Positions 17,653 through 25,850 are shown, counted from the stretch's first letter. The stretch is DNA of 64,000 nt from Paracoccaceae bacterium (GCA_020628545.1 JAHDEX010000002.1:1-64000); one strand, 5' to 3'. Program-made: numbers and translations. Notes: generated by a model from the sequence alone, not told the origin.

Positions 17653-18288
17653 TCACGCGCGATCCGCAGGGGAGCCTGGCATCAGATCGTAGGGTGCCTT
17701 CCAACCGGGCTGCGCCGCGATCCGATCCAACCATGTGTCGATGTTGGGATAATCTGCGCGGTCGAAGGTGAACGGCTCTGGATAGTAGAGATATCCCGCA
17801 AGCGCGATGTCCGCGATCGTGATATTCTCTGTTGCAACCCATTCGCGGCCATCCAACTGCTTTTCAAGAACCTTCAGGGCGGCCTTCAGGCGACCGGCCT
17901 GAAACGCGATGACGTCTGGGTTGCGTTTGTCTTCCGGCAGAAAGTTCATCAGGAACCGCAGGTTTCCGGCCACGCTTGAGACTTTGTGGTTATCGAAGAA
18001 AACCCAGCGCAACACTTCGCGCCGTTCGGCAGCGGATTGCCCGCCAAGCTTGCCGGTTTTGGAACTGATGTAATCCTGAATCACACCCGATTGGGTCAGA
18101 ACGATATCGCCGTCTTCCAGCACAGGCACTTCGCCCATCACGTTCAGCGCAAGAAACTCTGGTGTGCGTCCGCCGCCGTTGAAGAAATCGACATAAACTG
18201 GCTCCCACTCCGCGTCCGCCAATTGCAGGGTCAGGGCCGCCTTATAGGCGTTTCCGCTTTCGCCGAAGCAGTGCAGTTTCATGGTCAT
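17653..18288 (-). CDS. Glutathione S-transferase family protein
   Basis: A 211-residue GST. N-terminal thioredoxin-like domain (MTMKLHCFGESGNAYKAAL, with VMGEVPVLEDGDIVLTQSGVI holding the conserved cis-Pro and Ser of the glutathione site) and a helical C-terminal domain (about residues 85-205, with ITIADIALAGYL as the N-capping motif). The start has AAGGA upstream; a second Met two codons in is equally plausible. It is transcribed in the same direction as the thiolase operon but separated from it by 99 bp with the operator site. Substrate unknown. Confidence 0.9.
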   Translation of the reverse strand: MTMKLHCFGESGNAYKAALTLQLADAEWEPVYVDFFNGGGRTPEFLALNVMGEVPVLEDGDIVLTQSGVIQDYISSKTGKLGGQSAAERREVLRWVFFDNHKVSSVAGNLRFLMNFLPEDKRNPDVIAFQAGRLKAALKVLEKQLDGREWVATENITIADIALAGYLYYPEPFTFDRADYPNIDTWLDRIAAQPGWKAPYDLMPGSPADRA

Positions 18289-18328
18289 GACTTTGTCCTT
18301 GTCTTGGTGCCCGTGGATGGTGGTGCAA

Positions 18329-18549
18329 TTGAGTTGTTTTGGCCAGATGAAGATGGACCATTTTCCGAAACAAGACGGGCGCGCTTAACGAGACATTAAG
18401 GTTAATGCACCATATTCAACGGGCGCGGAACGCTGGAGAGTGTCGTCGCGTGCCAGGTGAAGCCCCATCGCCCCAATATCGGTGCAATCCCGTGACGCGC
18501 GATGGGGTGGACCTGCTGGTCCCGCATTCATCTGGCCAAAACAACTCAA
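18329..18549. repeat. 221-bp element bounded by perfect 23-bp inverted repeats
   Basis: Positions 18329-18351 and 18527-18549 are exact reverse complements of each other (23 of 23), starting TTGAGTTGTTTTGG on the left and ending CCAAAACAACTCAA on the right. The 175-bp middle carries no convincing gene. The whole gene-free stretch runs from 18289 to 18649. No target-site duplication is visible at the outer ends. The form suits a MITE or the leftover ends of an insertion sequence; a long regulatory hairpin is the alternative. Confidence 0.6.
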
Positions 18550-18649
18550 AAAAGACGTTTCAGCCGAAGATGACATCACGTTGGGATACCCCGTTACTGG
18601 TCTATCCAATTGTAATCAAATCGAAATTAACAGCTGTTAACTCGTCCAC

Positions 18650-18862
18650 TCAGCGCTTGCGGGCCTCAAGCTCACTGTTGAACTGCCGGATCTTGGGCCC
18701 AAACTTCTCGGGGTCCATCAGGCTATCGAAGTTCTCAAAGACAAAGCTCAGCGCCTCGCCTTCATCCAAACCGGCCTCTGACGCAAAACGCCGAAGACGC
18801 CGGAAGGCGTCTTCGGTCATGGCAATATTCATACGCCGGGTCAGGCGCAGCCGCTTGGGCAT
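18650..18862 (-). CDS. Small ribbon-helix-helix-like protein
   Basis: A 70-residue, basic-start protein (MPKRLRLTRRMNIAMTEDAFRRL) whose first 45 residues look like a strand followed by two helices, as in CopG/Arc-type DNA-binding proteins; the acidic second half (FVFENFDSLMDPEKFG) may be the dimer partner region. GGAGG lies before the ATG, supporting a real gene. A 22-bp palindrome immediately upstream could be its own operator. No toxin gene is next to it. Family assignment is by fold pattern only. Confidence 0.6.
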   Translation of the reverse strand: MPKRLRLTRRMNIAMTEDAFRRLRRFASEAGLDEGEALSFVFENFDSLMDPEKFGPKIRQFNSELEARKR

Positions 18863-18877
18863 GACGATTCCTCCGCT

Positions 18878-18899
18878 ACATGCGTGCTTGCACGCATGT
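18878..18899. promoter_or_regulatory. Perfect 10+10 palindrome upstream of the RHH-like gene
   Basis: ACATGCGTGC, two T bases, then GCACGCATGT: two exact ten-base arms. It lies 16 bp upstream of the RHH-like start and 4 bp downstream of the acyl-CoA dehydrogenase stop. No T-run follows on either strand, so an operator for autoregulation fits better than a terminator. Confidence 0.55.
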
Positions 18900-18903
18900 C
18901 ACA

Positions 18904-20682
18904 TCAGAATTGTGTCGCCTCCAAGGCCATCACGGTATCCGCGCCAGTATTAATGCGTGCCAAATGCATGCCCGTCGCAGGCAGCTGACGCGCCATGTAG
19001 TAGCGGCCGGTGGCGATCTTGGACTGGTAAAAGTCGACATCAGATGCGCCGCCTTCCAGCGCCTCCATCGACGCTTTCGCCATCTTCGCCCACATCAGGC
19101 CCAGGCAGACATGCCCCATCATGTGCATGAAGTCGTAGGAGCCAGACAGTGCATGGTTCGGGTTCTTCATGCCGTTCTGCATGAAGTACATGCCGGCAGC
19201 TTGCAGGTCTTTCGATGCAGCTTTCAGCGGGTCAAGGAAGCCGTTTTTCAGGTCTTCGTTGCCTTCGTTTTCCTTGATGAAGGTTTTGACCATGTCAAAG
19301 AACGCCATCACATGCTTGCCGCCGTCCTGCGCGAGCTTGCGGCCCACGAGGTCAAGCGCCTGTACGCCGTTGGCTCCTTCGTAAATCATCGCGATCCGCG
19401 CATCACGGGCGAACTGGGACATGCCCCATTCCTCGATGTAGCCGTGACCACCGTAGACCTGCTGCGCCGCTGTGGCGTACTCAAAGCCTTTGTCGGTCAG
19501 GAAGCCTTTCAGCACGGGTGTCAGAAGCGAGATCAGACCATCCGCATCTTTGTCTTCATTGCGGTGGGCCCGGTCGATCAGCAGGGCACCCCACATGGTG
19601 AATGCACGTGCGCCTTCCACGAAGGACTTCTGATCCATCAGGTTGCGACGAATGTCCGGATGCACGATCAGCGGGTCGGCTGGACCTTCGGGGTTCTTTG
19701 CGCCGGTCACGTCACGGCCTTGCAGGCGGTCGTTCGCATAGGCAACCGCGTTCTGATAGGCCACCTCGGCTTGGGCATAACCTTGCAGGCCCACACCCAG
19801 ACGCGCTTCGTTCATCATGGTGAACATCGCGCGCATGCCTTTGTGTTCTTCCCCGATCAGGTAACCGGTGGCTTCGTCGTAGTTCATCACGCAGGTGGAA
19901 TTGCCGTGGATGCCCATCTTTTCTTCGATCTTGCCAACGGACACGCCGTTGCGCTGACCCAAAGAGCCGTCCTCGTTCACAAGGAACTTTGGCACGATGA
20001 AGAGCGACACGCCTTTGATGCCATCAGGGCCGCCAGGAATTTTGGCAAGGACGAGGTGGATAATATTCTCGGCCATGTCGTGATCACCGGCAGAGATAAA
20101 GATCTTCTGACCGGAGACTTTGAAAGTGCCGTCGTCCTGCGGCACGGCTTTTGTGCGCATCAGGCCCAGGTCAGTGCCGCAATGCGGCTCTGTCAGGTTC
20201 ATGGTGCCTGTCCATTCGCAGGTGACCATCTTGGGCAGATACTTTTGCTTCTGCTCGTCTGACCCGTGCGCGTAAATTGCCGAATAGGCACCGTGGGTCA
20301 GGCCCTGGTACATGTTGAAGGCCATATTCGCGGAGACAAAAGGTTCCTGGGCGGCGGAGTGCATGACATATGGCAGGCCCTGACCGCCATATTCTTCCGC
20401 ACAATCCATCGCGGTCCAGCCGCCCTCTTTCATCACGTCAAAGGCTTCTTTGAACCCCTTTGGCGTCCGCACCACACCGTTTTCGAGGGTGCAGCCTTCT
20501 GTGTCGCCCACAACGTTCAACGGGGCGAGCACCTCATTTGCGACCTTACCGGCCTCTTCCAAAACAGCGGATGTGAATTCGGCATCCAGGTCGTCGAAGC
20601 CAGGAATGTCCTGTTCGCCAACTTTCAAAAGGTCCTGCAGCACAAATTGCAGGTCTTTGGTGGGGGCTTGGAAGATGGGCAT
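18904..20682 (-). CDS. Acyl-CoA dehydrogenase with C-terminal extension (DmdC/long-ACAD type)
   Basis: A 592-residue flavin acyl-CoA dehydrogenase, longer than the usual 380 because of a C-terminal domain. FAD-site stretches [19 protein letters not shown] and [15 protein letters not shown] are seen, and the catalytic Glu is in [19 protein letters not shown]. This class includes FadE-like enzymes and the roseobacter DmdC that dehydrogenates 3-methylmercaptopropionyl-CoA; no dmdB or dmdD is adjacent, so general beta-oxidation is as likely. The gene follows the MerR-type regulator gene by 37 bp, with GAGGAG before its start, and is probably cotranscribed with it. Confidence 0.9.
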   Translation of the reverse strand: MPIFQAPTKDLQFVLQDLLKVGEQDIPGFDDLDAEFTSAVLEEAGKVANEVLAPLNVVGDTEGCTLENGVVRTPKGFKEAFDVMKEGGWTAMDCAEEYGGQGLPYVMHSAAQEPFVSANMAFNMYQGLTHGAYSAIYAHGSDEQKQKYLPKMVTCEWTGTMNLTEPHCGTDLGLMRTKAVPQDDGTFKVSGQKIFISAGDHDMAENIIHLVLAKIPGGPDGIKGVSLFIVPKFLVNEDGSLGQRNGVSVGKIEEKMGIHGNSTCVMNYDEATGYLIGEEHKGMRAMFTMMNEARLGVGLQGYAQAEVAYQNAVAYANDRLQGRDVTGAKNPEGPADPLIVHPDIRRNLMDQKSFVEGARAFTMWGALLIDRAHRNEDKDADGLISLLTPVLKGFLTDKGFEYATAAQQVYGGHGYIEEWGMSQFARDARIAMIYEGANGVQALDLVGRKLAQDGGKHVMAFFDMVKTFIKENEGNEDLKNGFLDPLKAASKDLQAAGMYFMQNGMKNPNHALSGSYDFMHMMGHVCLGLMWAKMAKASMEALEGGASDVDFYQSKIATGRYYMARQLPATGMHLARINTGADTVMALEATQF

Positions 20683-20719
20683 CTGTTCGGTCTCCTCAGG
20701 TCGATGTCACGGCCGTCGT

Positions 20720-21115
20720 TCAGGCGGCGCTTTCCTTGGCCAATGCTGTGAGGCGGTTTGCGCCCCAGGCCATTTGTTTCTTCAATTCTGCGATGGCCTG
20801 ATCCAGTTCCGCGCGCTGCTCTTCCATTTCGGAAAGATGCTTCTCGGCCAGCTCGTATGTTTTGGCCAATTGCGTCTGCTGGCTGTCGTCCATGTTGTAG
20901 AGGTCCAGAAGTTCACGGATCTCTTCGAGGGCGAAACCAAAGCGCTTGCCGCGCAGGATCAGTTTCAGGCGCGCACGTTCGCGCTTGGTATAGAGGCGAC
21001 GCTGACCTTCCCGGATCGGGAACAGCAGTTCTTTCTGCTCATAGAACCGCAGGGTTCTTGGGGTCACGTTAAAGGTGTCGCACATCTCGCGGATTGTCAT
21101 CGTCAGATCGTTCAT
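20720..21115 (-). CDS. MerR-family transcriptional regulator
   Basis: A 131-residue regulator. The winged-helix part (TIREMCDTFNVTPRTLRFYEQKELLFP, then GQRRLYTKRERARLKLILRGKRFGFALEEIRELLDLY) is followed by a long coiled coil (about residues 80-125) for dimerisation. No Cys-rich metal or effector domain, as in regulators of acyl-CoA catabolism. Its gene heads an operon with the acyl-CoA dehydrogenase gene. Inverted TTGACG-type repeats lie 77-108 bp upstream, suggesting autoregulation. Confidence 0.9.
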   Translation of the reverse strand: MNDLTMTIREMCDTFNVTPRTLRFYEQKELLFPIREGQRRLYTKRERARLKLILRGKRFGFALEEIRELLDLYNMDDSQQTQLAKTYELAEKHLSEMEEQRAELDQAIAELKKQMAWGANRLTALAKESAA

Positions 21116-21517
21116 TGTGTTTCCTCATCATCTCGTCTCGTCGTTGTCGTGAAGCGCAGATGCGAGGTGTGACCCAACCTTACAAGTTTTCTTGACGCTT
21201 ACGTAAACGGAACGTGGCGTCAAAATGGGGTTGACGAAAGGTCAGCAAAAAATTGGGCCGTCAGCCGGTAATTTTCTAAGCGGGAAAACCCAAAAGTTTT
21301 CCCCTCAAACCGCTTTGGGTGGCAAAAATCGGAACCGATTCAGGTATGGAATTCCTGACCTCAAAGCCAAGTATGCTTGGGTTTGATGGCACAAGATGGC
21401 TGGCGACCTTCGTGAATTTCGTCGCAGCTGTCTCAAAAATGAAAACCGCCCGTTTCGGCACGGATCATCGCGCCGACAAAGAGCCTGACGACGCCCCGCG
21501 ATCACGTAAACGTGGCG
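21116..21517. other. 402-bp gene-free region with regulator binding sites
   Basis: No coding frame here is convincing. The region holds the promoter of the MerR-dehydrogenase operon and several TTGAC-type boxes: 21192-21207, the GCGTCAA arm at 21217-21223, a weaker TTGACGAAAGGTCAG at 21231-21245, and one more pair running into the end of the next gene (21504-21521). Confidence 0.55.
21192..21223. promoter_or_regulatory. Compound TTGACG...CGTCAA operator upstream of merR1
   Basis: TTGACGCTTACGTAAACG (21192-21209) is followed by ACGTGGCGTCAA (21212-21223). The outer arms TTGACGC and GCGTCAA are inverted, with an inner ACGTAAACG core. It resembles, from memory, the ACGT-containing sites described for LiuR-type MerR regulators of acyl-CoA degradation. 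It lies 77-108 bp before the regulator start. Confidence 0.6.
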
Positions 21518-21521
21518 TCAA
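21504..21521. promoter_or_regulatory. Second ACGT/CGTCAA site overlapping the 3' end of merR2
   Basis: ACGTAAACGTGGCGTCAA repeats the right half of the 21192-21223 site almost word for word, lacking only three bases (GGA) of spacing. It overlaps the stop codon of the second MerR gene and lies about 390 bp upstream of the first, so it may act on either or be a second, distal operator. Confidence 0.5.
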
Positions 21522-21889
21522 TCGCCGAGGTTCTCGACGGTCAGATCGCGCAGCCGCTGCAGTTCTGCCATCGTCTCATCAAGTTGGTTGCGCTGTTCCT
21601 TGAGGTCATCCATCTGGCGATCCGCCATTTCGACCCAGATTCGCATCTGCGCCTCAGTGCCTTCTTGTTCATAGATCAAAAGCCACTGGCGAATGTCCTC
21701 AAGCGAGAAGCCAAACCGGCGTCCGCGCAGGATCAGCGTCATGCGAGCCAACTCCTTGGGGCCATAGAACCGGCTACGTCCTTCGCGTTCGGGGGAGAGC
21801 AGTTCGATATATTCGTAGTACCGCAGCGTCCGCGGCGTCACGTCGAACTTCGCGCACATCTCTTTAAAGCTGAGCCTTGGTTCGGTCAT
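21518..21889 (-). CDS. MerR-family transcriptional regulator (paralogue)
   Basis: A 123-residue regulator closely related to the one at 20720-21115: SFKEMCAKFDVTPRTLRYYEYIELLSP, then RSRFYGPKELARMTLILRGRRFGFSLEDIRQWLLIY, and a C-terminal coiled coil. The two are tandem, same strand, about 400 bp apart, and probably arose by duplication. No effector-binding domain is visible. Its own promoter should lie in 21890-22016, where no TTGACG box was found. Confidence 0.9.
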   Translation of the reverse strand: MTEPRLSFKEMCAKFDVTPRTLRYYEYIELLSPEREGRSRFYGPKELARMTLILRGRRFGFSLEDIRQWLLIYEQEGTEAQMRIWVEMADRQMDDLKEQRNQLDETMAELQRLRDLTVENLGD

Positions 21890-22019
21890 GTCTCTCTCTC
21901 CCTGTCCTTGCAGCGAGTATACGCAGTTGAATTAACAGGGCAACGACCCGCAGCGCGCTTTGCGCTTGCAACTGCGTGATCGTGCGGCAATCTGGCCGCA
22001 GATCAAATAAGGGGGCGTG

Positions 22020-22463
22020 ATGGCAGAGCGCGATCAGGCACAACATGATGCACTCGTGGGGAAGACCCTGGCTTCGATGCCTTATGCAAGGGCGTTATCT
22101 ATGACAATGGATCACCTTGGCGGTGGGCAGGCCCAGATGACGATGCCCTATTCCGAAGACCTGATCGGTGACCCGGACACAGGCGTTGTGCATGGTGGTG
22201 CCGTTTCGGCTTTGCTGGACACCTGCGCCGGTGCTGCCGTTTTGTGCCATCCGCAAGTGAAGGCTGCGACCGCGACGCTGAACTTGCGTATCGATTATAT
22301 GCGCCCTGCAACGCCCGGTCAGTCGATCACGGCCGAGGCCACGTGTTATCATGTGACCCGTTCTGTCGCCTTCATTCGGGCCACGGCGGTTGATGCTGAT
22401 AGCGACCGTCCTGTCGCCACTGCCACGGGGGCCTTTACCTTGCAACAAACGGCGATGGGGTAA
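22020..22463 (+). CDS. PaaI-family hotdog thioesterase
   Basis: A 147-residue single hotdog-fold protein. GVVHGGAVSALLDTCAGAAVL is the PaaI-type HGG motif with the catalytic Asp in the following helix, and LRIDYMRPATPGQSI the strand after it. Likely hydrolyses acyl-CoA, possibly phenylacetyl-type or aromatic. ATG at 22020 is favoured over the GTG three bases earlier because AAGGGGG is better spaced. A second thioesterase gene follows after 3 bp. Confidence 0.85.
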   Translation: MAERDQAQHDALVGKTLASMPYARALSMTMDHLGGGQAQMTMPYSEDLIGDPDTGVVHGGAVSALLDTCAGAAVLCHPQVKAATATLNLRIDYMRPATPGQSITAEATCYHVTRSVAFIRATAVDADSDRPVATATGAFTLQQTAMG

Positions 22464-22466
22464 CGT

Positions 22467-22961
22467 ATGCCAAGACCAGAGCCCGTTGATGTTGTCAAAG
22501 CCCGCCGGGATGCCGCGCTTGACGCGCTTGTGGGCTATGTTCCTTACATCAAATTCCTTGGCGTGCATTTTGACCGGCGCGGGGATGAGCTGACCGCGGT
22601 GTTGCCTTACGCAGAAGCGCATATTGGCAACGCTGCGCTGCCAGCGATCCATGGCGGCGTCACCGCGTCGTTCCTCGAAATCGCTGCGATTGTGCATCTG
22701 AACTGGTCGCTGAGTTGGGATCAGATTGAGCAGGGGGCCGAGATGTCAAAGCCGCGGCTGCCCAAGACGATCGACTTCACAATTGACTATCTGCGGTCGG
22801 GCTTGCCGCGCGACGCCTATGCGCGGGCGCGGGTGATCCGGGCCGGGCGGCGCTACGCGTCGGTGCATGTCGAAGGGTGGCAGGACAATCGGGACCGACT
22901 TTTCGCACAGGCAACCGCGCATTTCCTTTTGCCTGATCCTCAGGGCCGTGATGCCGGCTGA
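22467..22961 (+). CDS. PaaI-family hotdog thioesterase (second copy)
   Basis: A 164-residue hotdog-fold protein with AIHGGVTASFLEIAAIVHL as the HGG motif and TIDFTIDYLRSGLPRDAYARA as the later strand. It differs clearly from the first copy, having Glu rather than Asp in the active-site helix (SFLEIA). The pair may act on different acyl-CoAs or as one complex. Its stop lies 11 bp inside the MATE gene, so all three genes are coupled. Confidence 0.85.
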   Translation: MPRPEPVDVVKARRDAALDALVGYVPYIKFLGVHFDRRGDELTAVLPYAEAHIGNAALPAIHGGVTASFLEIAAIVHLNWSLSWDQIEQGAEMSKPRLPKTIDFTIDYLRSGLPRDAYARARVIRAGRRYASVHVEGWQDNRDRLFAQATAHFLLPDPQGRDAG

Positions 22962-24267
22962 CAGGCTGACCCACCGGCGGGTTCTGCATATCGCCGTTCC
23001 TATCGTCATCTCAAATGCCACCGTTCCCATCCTCGGAGCCGTAGACACCGGTGTCGTTGGACAGCTGGGTGAGGCCGCGCCGATTGGCGCGGTGGGCATC
23101 GGCGCAATAATCCTGACCTCGATCTATTGGGTGTTTGGCTTTCTGCGGATGGGGACAGCGGGGCTGGCCGCGCAGGCCGAAGGGGCGAAGGACGCAGAGG
23201 AAGTTGCTGCGATCCTGCTGCGCAGCTTGCTGGTAGGGGGCACAGCCGGTGTGCTGATCATCCTGTTCCAGGTGCCACTCTTTAGCGGCGCTTTTTGGGT
23301 GTCACCTGCAAGCGCGGAGGTCGAAGGCCTTGCACGAGAATATCTGGTGATCCGGGTCTGGTCTGCGCCCGCGACGATTGCAATCTACGGGATCACCGGA
23401 TGGCTGATCGCGCTGGAGCGCACGAAGGCCGTTTTGGTGGTGCAAGTCGCGATGAACGGGGCGAATATCGTTCTGGATGTGGTGTTCGTATTGGGCTTCG
23501 ACATGGGCGTGCCCGGGGTGGCCTGGGCCACGTTTATCGCGGAGTGGGCCGGGCTTGCGCTTGGGCTGTGGCTCTGCCGGGACATCTTTGCGCGCGCGGG
23601 GTGGTGGGATCAGGCGCGGATTTTTGACCGGGTGCAACTGCGCCGCATGGCGGGCGTCAGCTCTGACATACTAATCCGGTCGGTCCTGTTGCAGGCGATC
23701 TTTGTCAGTTTTCTGTTCTGGGGCGCGGACTTTGGCGATGTGCAACTGGCGGCTAATCAGGTGCTGCTGCAGTTCCTCGCGATTACAGCCTATGCGCTTG
23801 ATGGCTTCGCGTTCGCCGCAGAATCCTTGGTGGGCCAGGCACTGGGCGCGCGACGGCGCGCGGCATTGCGAAGGGCAGCGGTGCTGACAAGCCTGTGGGG
23901 CGGGATTGTCTGCGTTGGATTTGCGATTCTGTTTGCGGTCGTGGGACCGCTGATGATTGACCTTATGGCAAAGGACCCGGAGGTGCAGGCAGCGGGCCGG
24001 ACCTATCTGCCTTACATGGTCGCGGCACCGATCGTCGGCGTCGCGGCGTGGATGCTGGATGGGATCTTCATCGGCGCGACACGGACCGCCGACATGCGCA
24101 ACATGATGATCGTCTCGTTCGTTATCTACATGGCCGCCGTGATCCCGCTGATGGCGATTCTTGGCAATCATGGGCTGTGGCTCGCCATGTTGGTCAGTTT
24201 CGTGGCGCGGGGTATCACTCTTGGCTTGCGCTATCCCGCCCTCGAGCGGGCAGCAGGCGCAGATTAG
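22951..24267 (+). CDS. MATE-family efflux transporter (DinF-like)
   Basis: A 438-residue protein with twelve hydrophobic segments in two homologous halves. PIVISNATVPILGAVDTGVVGQLG is the first helix pair of the DinF-type MATE branch, and FAFAAESLVGQALGARRR the matching segment at the start of the second half. It would expel organic cations or toxic metabolites using a Na+ or H+ gradient. Start taken as ATG 22951 (GTG 22948 possible). The stop overlaps that of znuA by 4 bp on the opposite strand. Confidence 0.9.
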   Translation: MPADRLTHRRVLHIAVPIVISNATVPILGAVDTGVVGQLGEAAPIGAVGIGAIILTSIYWVFGFLRMGTAGLAAQAEGAKDAEEVAAILLRSLLVGGTAGVLIILFQVPLFSGAFWVSPASAEVEGLAREYLVIRVWSAPATIAIYGITGWLIALERTKAVLVVQVAMNGANIVLDVVFVLGFDMGVPGVAWATFIAEWAGLALGLWLCRDIFARAGWWDQARIFDRVQLRRMAGVSSDILIRSVLLQAIFVSFLFWGADFGDVQLAANQVLLQFLAITAYALDGFAFAAESLVGQALGARRRAALRRAAVLTSLWGGIVCVGFAILFAVVGPLMIDLMAKDPEVQAAGRTYLPYMVAAPIVGVAAWMLDGIFIGATRTADMRNMMIVSFVIYMAAVIPLMAILGNHGLWLAMLVSFVARGITLGLRYPALERAAGAD

Positions 24268-25295
24268 TTCGTGCAGGTTTTGAACGTGTCGACGATGCCG
24301 CGCATCATGCCGATGTAGCCAACCTCGTCCACGTCCGTCACATCCAGTGTCGCAGTTGCGACGTCGGTCCCGTCCGTCAGAAGATCAAGCGTGCCTGGGT
24401 TCGTCTCAATATCCGCGAGAATGCAGGTGATTTCACCCTCGGCGATATGCTCTTTGAGATCGCGCAGATGGGCTGGGCCGGGTTCTGCCGCGTCGGATTC
24501 CGCGATGAAGCCAGCGGGTTCAAAGCCAAAGCGCGCTTCAAAATACTGGGTGTTGTCATGGGCGACGAGGATCGTTGCGGGCGCGGTTGCGTCGATCTGC
24601 GTTGCGATCTCCTGTCCAAGCAAGGCGGCGTCCGCCCAGAACTGATTGGCATTCTCGCGATAGATCGTGGCGTTTTCCGGGTCGATCTCCGACAGAGCTT
24701 CGGCAACGGCCATTGCCCAGACAGCGGCGATATCGGGGTCGAGCCATGCGTGCGGGTCGTCGCCTTCGTGCACATGACCTGCGTGCGTGTCGTGGTCGTC
24801 GTGTGCATCGGCATGGTCGTCGTCATGGGTATGCGCATCCCCGTGATTATGATCTTCCTTGGCGTCATGATCGTGATCATGGTCGTCTTTCTCATCCGCA
24901 TGGTCATCGTGATCGCCGTGGTCATCATGATCATCATGGGCTTCGCTCCCTTCGCGGACTTCAAGCGGGTCCCAGCCTTTGGTCTCAAGCAGTTCGATTT
25001 TGACCGCATTGGGCGCAAGGTTTTCAAGCGGCTCTTCCAGCCACGGGGTCATGGAATGGCCGATCCAGACCACCACATCCGCGTTCGAGAGCGCATTGGC
25101 GTGTGATGGGCGGAGCGAGAAGCTGTGGGGCGTATCGGCGCCGGACAAAAGCGCAGTTGGGCTTCCGGCGCCTGCCATGACCTGTGCGACGATGCCCTGT
25201 GTCGGGCCAAAGTCGGTTACCACATTCGGCACCTCTGCCAACGCGGGCGTTGCAGTGATTAGAAGTGACGGGACGACGAAAAGGCGGAGGGGCAT
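24264..25295 (-). CDS. znuA: Zinc ABC transporter substrate-binding protein
   Basis: A 343-residue periplasmic zinc receptor with signal peptide ending TPALA. Metal-ligand His are seen in TPHSFSLRPSH, DDPHAWLDPDI and ILVAHDNTQYF. Between about residues 118 and 178 lies a very His/Asp-rich loop (repeats of DDHDDHGDHDDH type), longer than in E. coli ZnuA, thought to collect zinc when it is scarce. Divergent from zur-znuCB with a Zur box between, the standard layout. The repetitive His codons make the DNA here look like a CATCATG repeat, which is coding. Confidence 0.95.
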   Translation of the reverse strand: MPLRLFVVPSLLITATPALAEVPNVVTDFGPTQGIVAQVMAGAGSPTALLSGADTPHSFSLRPSHANALSNADVVVWIGHSMTPWLEEPLENLAPNAVKIELLETKGWDPLEVREGSEAHDDHDDHGDHDDHADEKDDHDHDHDAKEDHNHGDAHTHDDDHADAHDDHDTHAGHVHEGDDPHAWLDPDIAAVWAMAVAEALSEIDPENATIYRENANQFWADAALLGQEIATQIDATAPATILVAHDNTQYFEARFGFEPAGFIAESDAAEPGPAHLRDLKEHIAEGEITCILADIETNPGTLDLLTDGTDVATATLDVTDVDEVGYIGMMRGIVDTFKTCTN

Positions 25296-25331
25296 GGCGG
25301 CTTGTCTTTTGCTGATGAATCTGTCACGGTT

Positions 25332-25354
25332 GATATGTTATACTATAACACTTC
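25332..25354. promoter_or_regulatory. Zur box between znuA and zur
   Basis: The core TGTTATACTATAACA (25336-25350) is an exact palindrome around a central C, and flanking GATA/CTTC extend it with partial symmetry. It matches the AT-rich TGTTATANTATAACA type of site known for alphaproteobacterial Zur. It lies 13-35 bp before zur and 37-59 bp before znuA, so one site should repress both directions when zinc is sufficient. Confidence 0.85.
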
Positions 25355-25367
25355 GTGCAAGGCATAA

Positions 25368-25850
25368 ATGACCGATCCTGCCCCCAAGGGTTTCGAAGCC
25401 CATGATCATAACAGTTGCGTGTCGGCAGCATTGGCAGCGGCTGATGCCGCCTGTGCAGCCCGCGGCCTCCAGTTCACACCGGTGCGACGACGGACGCTGG
25501 AAATCTTGCTTGAGTCGCACGAGGCGCTGGGCGCTTATGATGTGTTGGCTCGGTTGAACACGGAAGGGCTCGGGTCAAAGCCTCCGGTCGCCTATCGCGC
25601 GCTGGCGTTTCTGGTGGAGCAGGGGTTTGTGCATCGGATCGAGCGTTTGAATGCCTTCGTCGCCTGCGCCCATCCCGATCAGGAGCACGACCCGGCGTTC
25701 ATGATCTGTCGCGGTTGCGGCACGGTTGCGGAGGCGCAGGCCGTGCAGGGCGGACTTGCTGTGTCGGCCCAAACCACCGGGTTCCAGATTGAGCAGACGG
25801 TGATCGAAGCTGAAGGGCTATGCCCCACCTGTCAGGCGCCCGCGGCATGA
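25368..25850 (+). CDS. zur: Zinc uptake regulator, Fur family
   Basis: A 160-residue Fur-fold repressor. The winged-helix part (LQFTPVRRRTLEILLESHEALGAYDVL and KPPVAYRALAFLVEQGFVHRI) precedes the metal domain, with structural CxxC pairs MICRGCG and LCPTCQAP and a His-rich N-terminus (EAHDHNSC). Placement between znuA and znuC and the adjacent site make Zur, not Fur or Mur, the right call. ATGA overlap with znuC. Confidence 0.94.
   Translation: MTDPAPKGFEAHDHNSCVSAALAAADAACAARGLQFTPVRRRTLEILLESHEALGAYDVLARLNTEGLGSKPPVAYRALAFLVEQGFVHRIERLNAFVACAHPDQEHDPAFMICRGCGTVAEAQAVQGGLAVSAQTTGFQIEQTVIEAEGLCPTCQAPAA

Noticed and set aside
16690-17979. Plus-strand frame of 429 codons
   Set aside because: Antisense to the thiolase and GST genes, which have full catalytic motifs.
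18385-18609. 74-codon minus-strand frame inside the inverted-repeat element
   Set aside because: No ribosome site, no recognisable transposase or other motif; crosses one arm of the repeat.
18627-18640. 14-bp palindrome TTAACAGCTGTTAA
   Set aside because: Lies downstream of the RHH-like gene with no promoter context; may be chance in AT-rich spacer.
18880-20262. Plus-strand frame of 460 codons
   Set aside because: Antisense to the acyl-CoA dehydrogenase gene, composition unlike a real protein.
24377-25027. Apparent CATCATGATC-like repeats, possible microsatellite or CRISPR
   Set aside because: These are His/Asp codons of the ZnuA loop. Unit length is irregular and no spacers exist.
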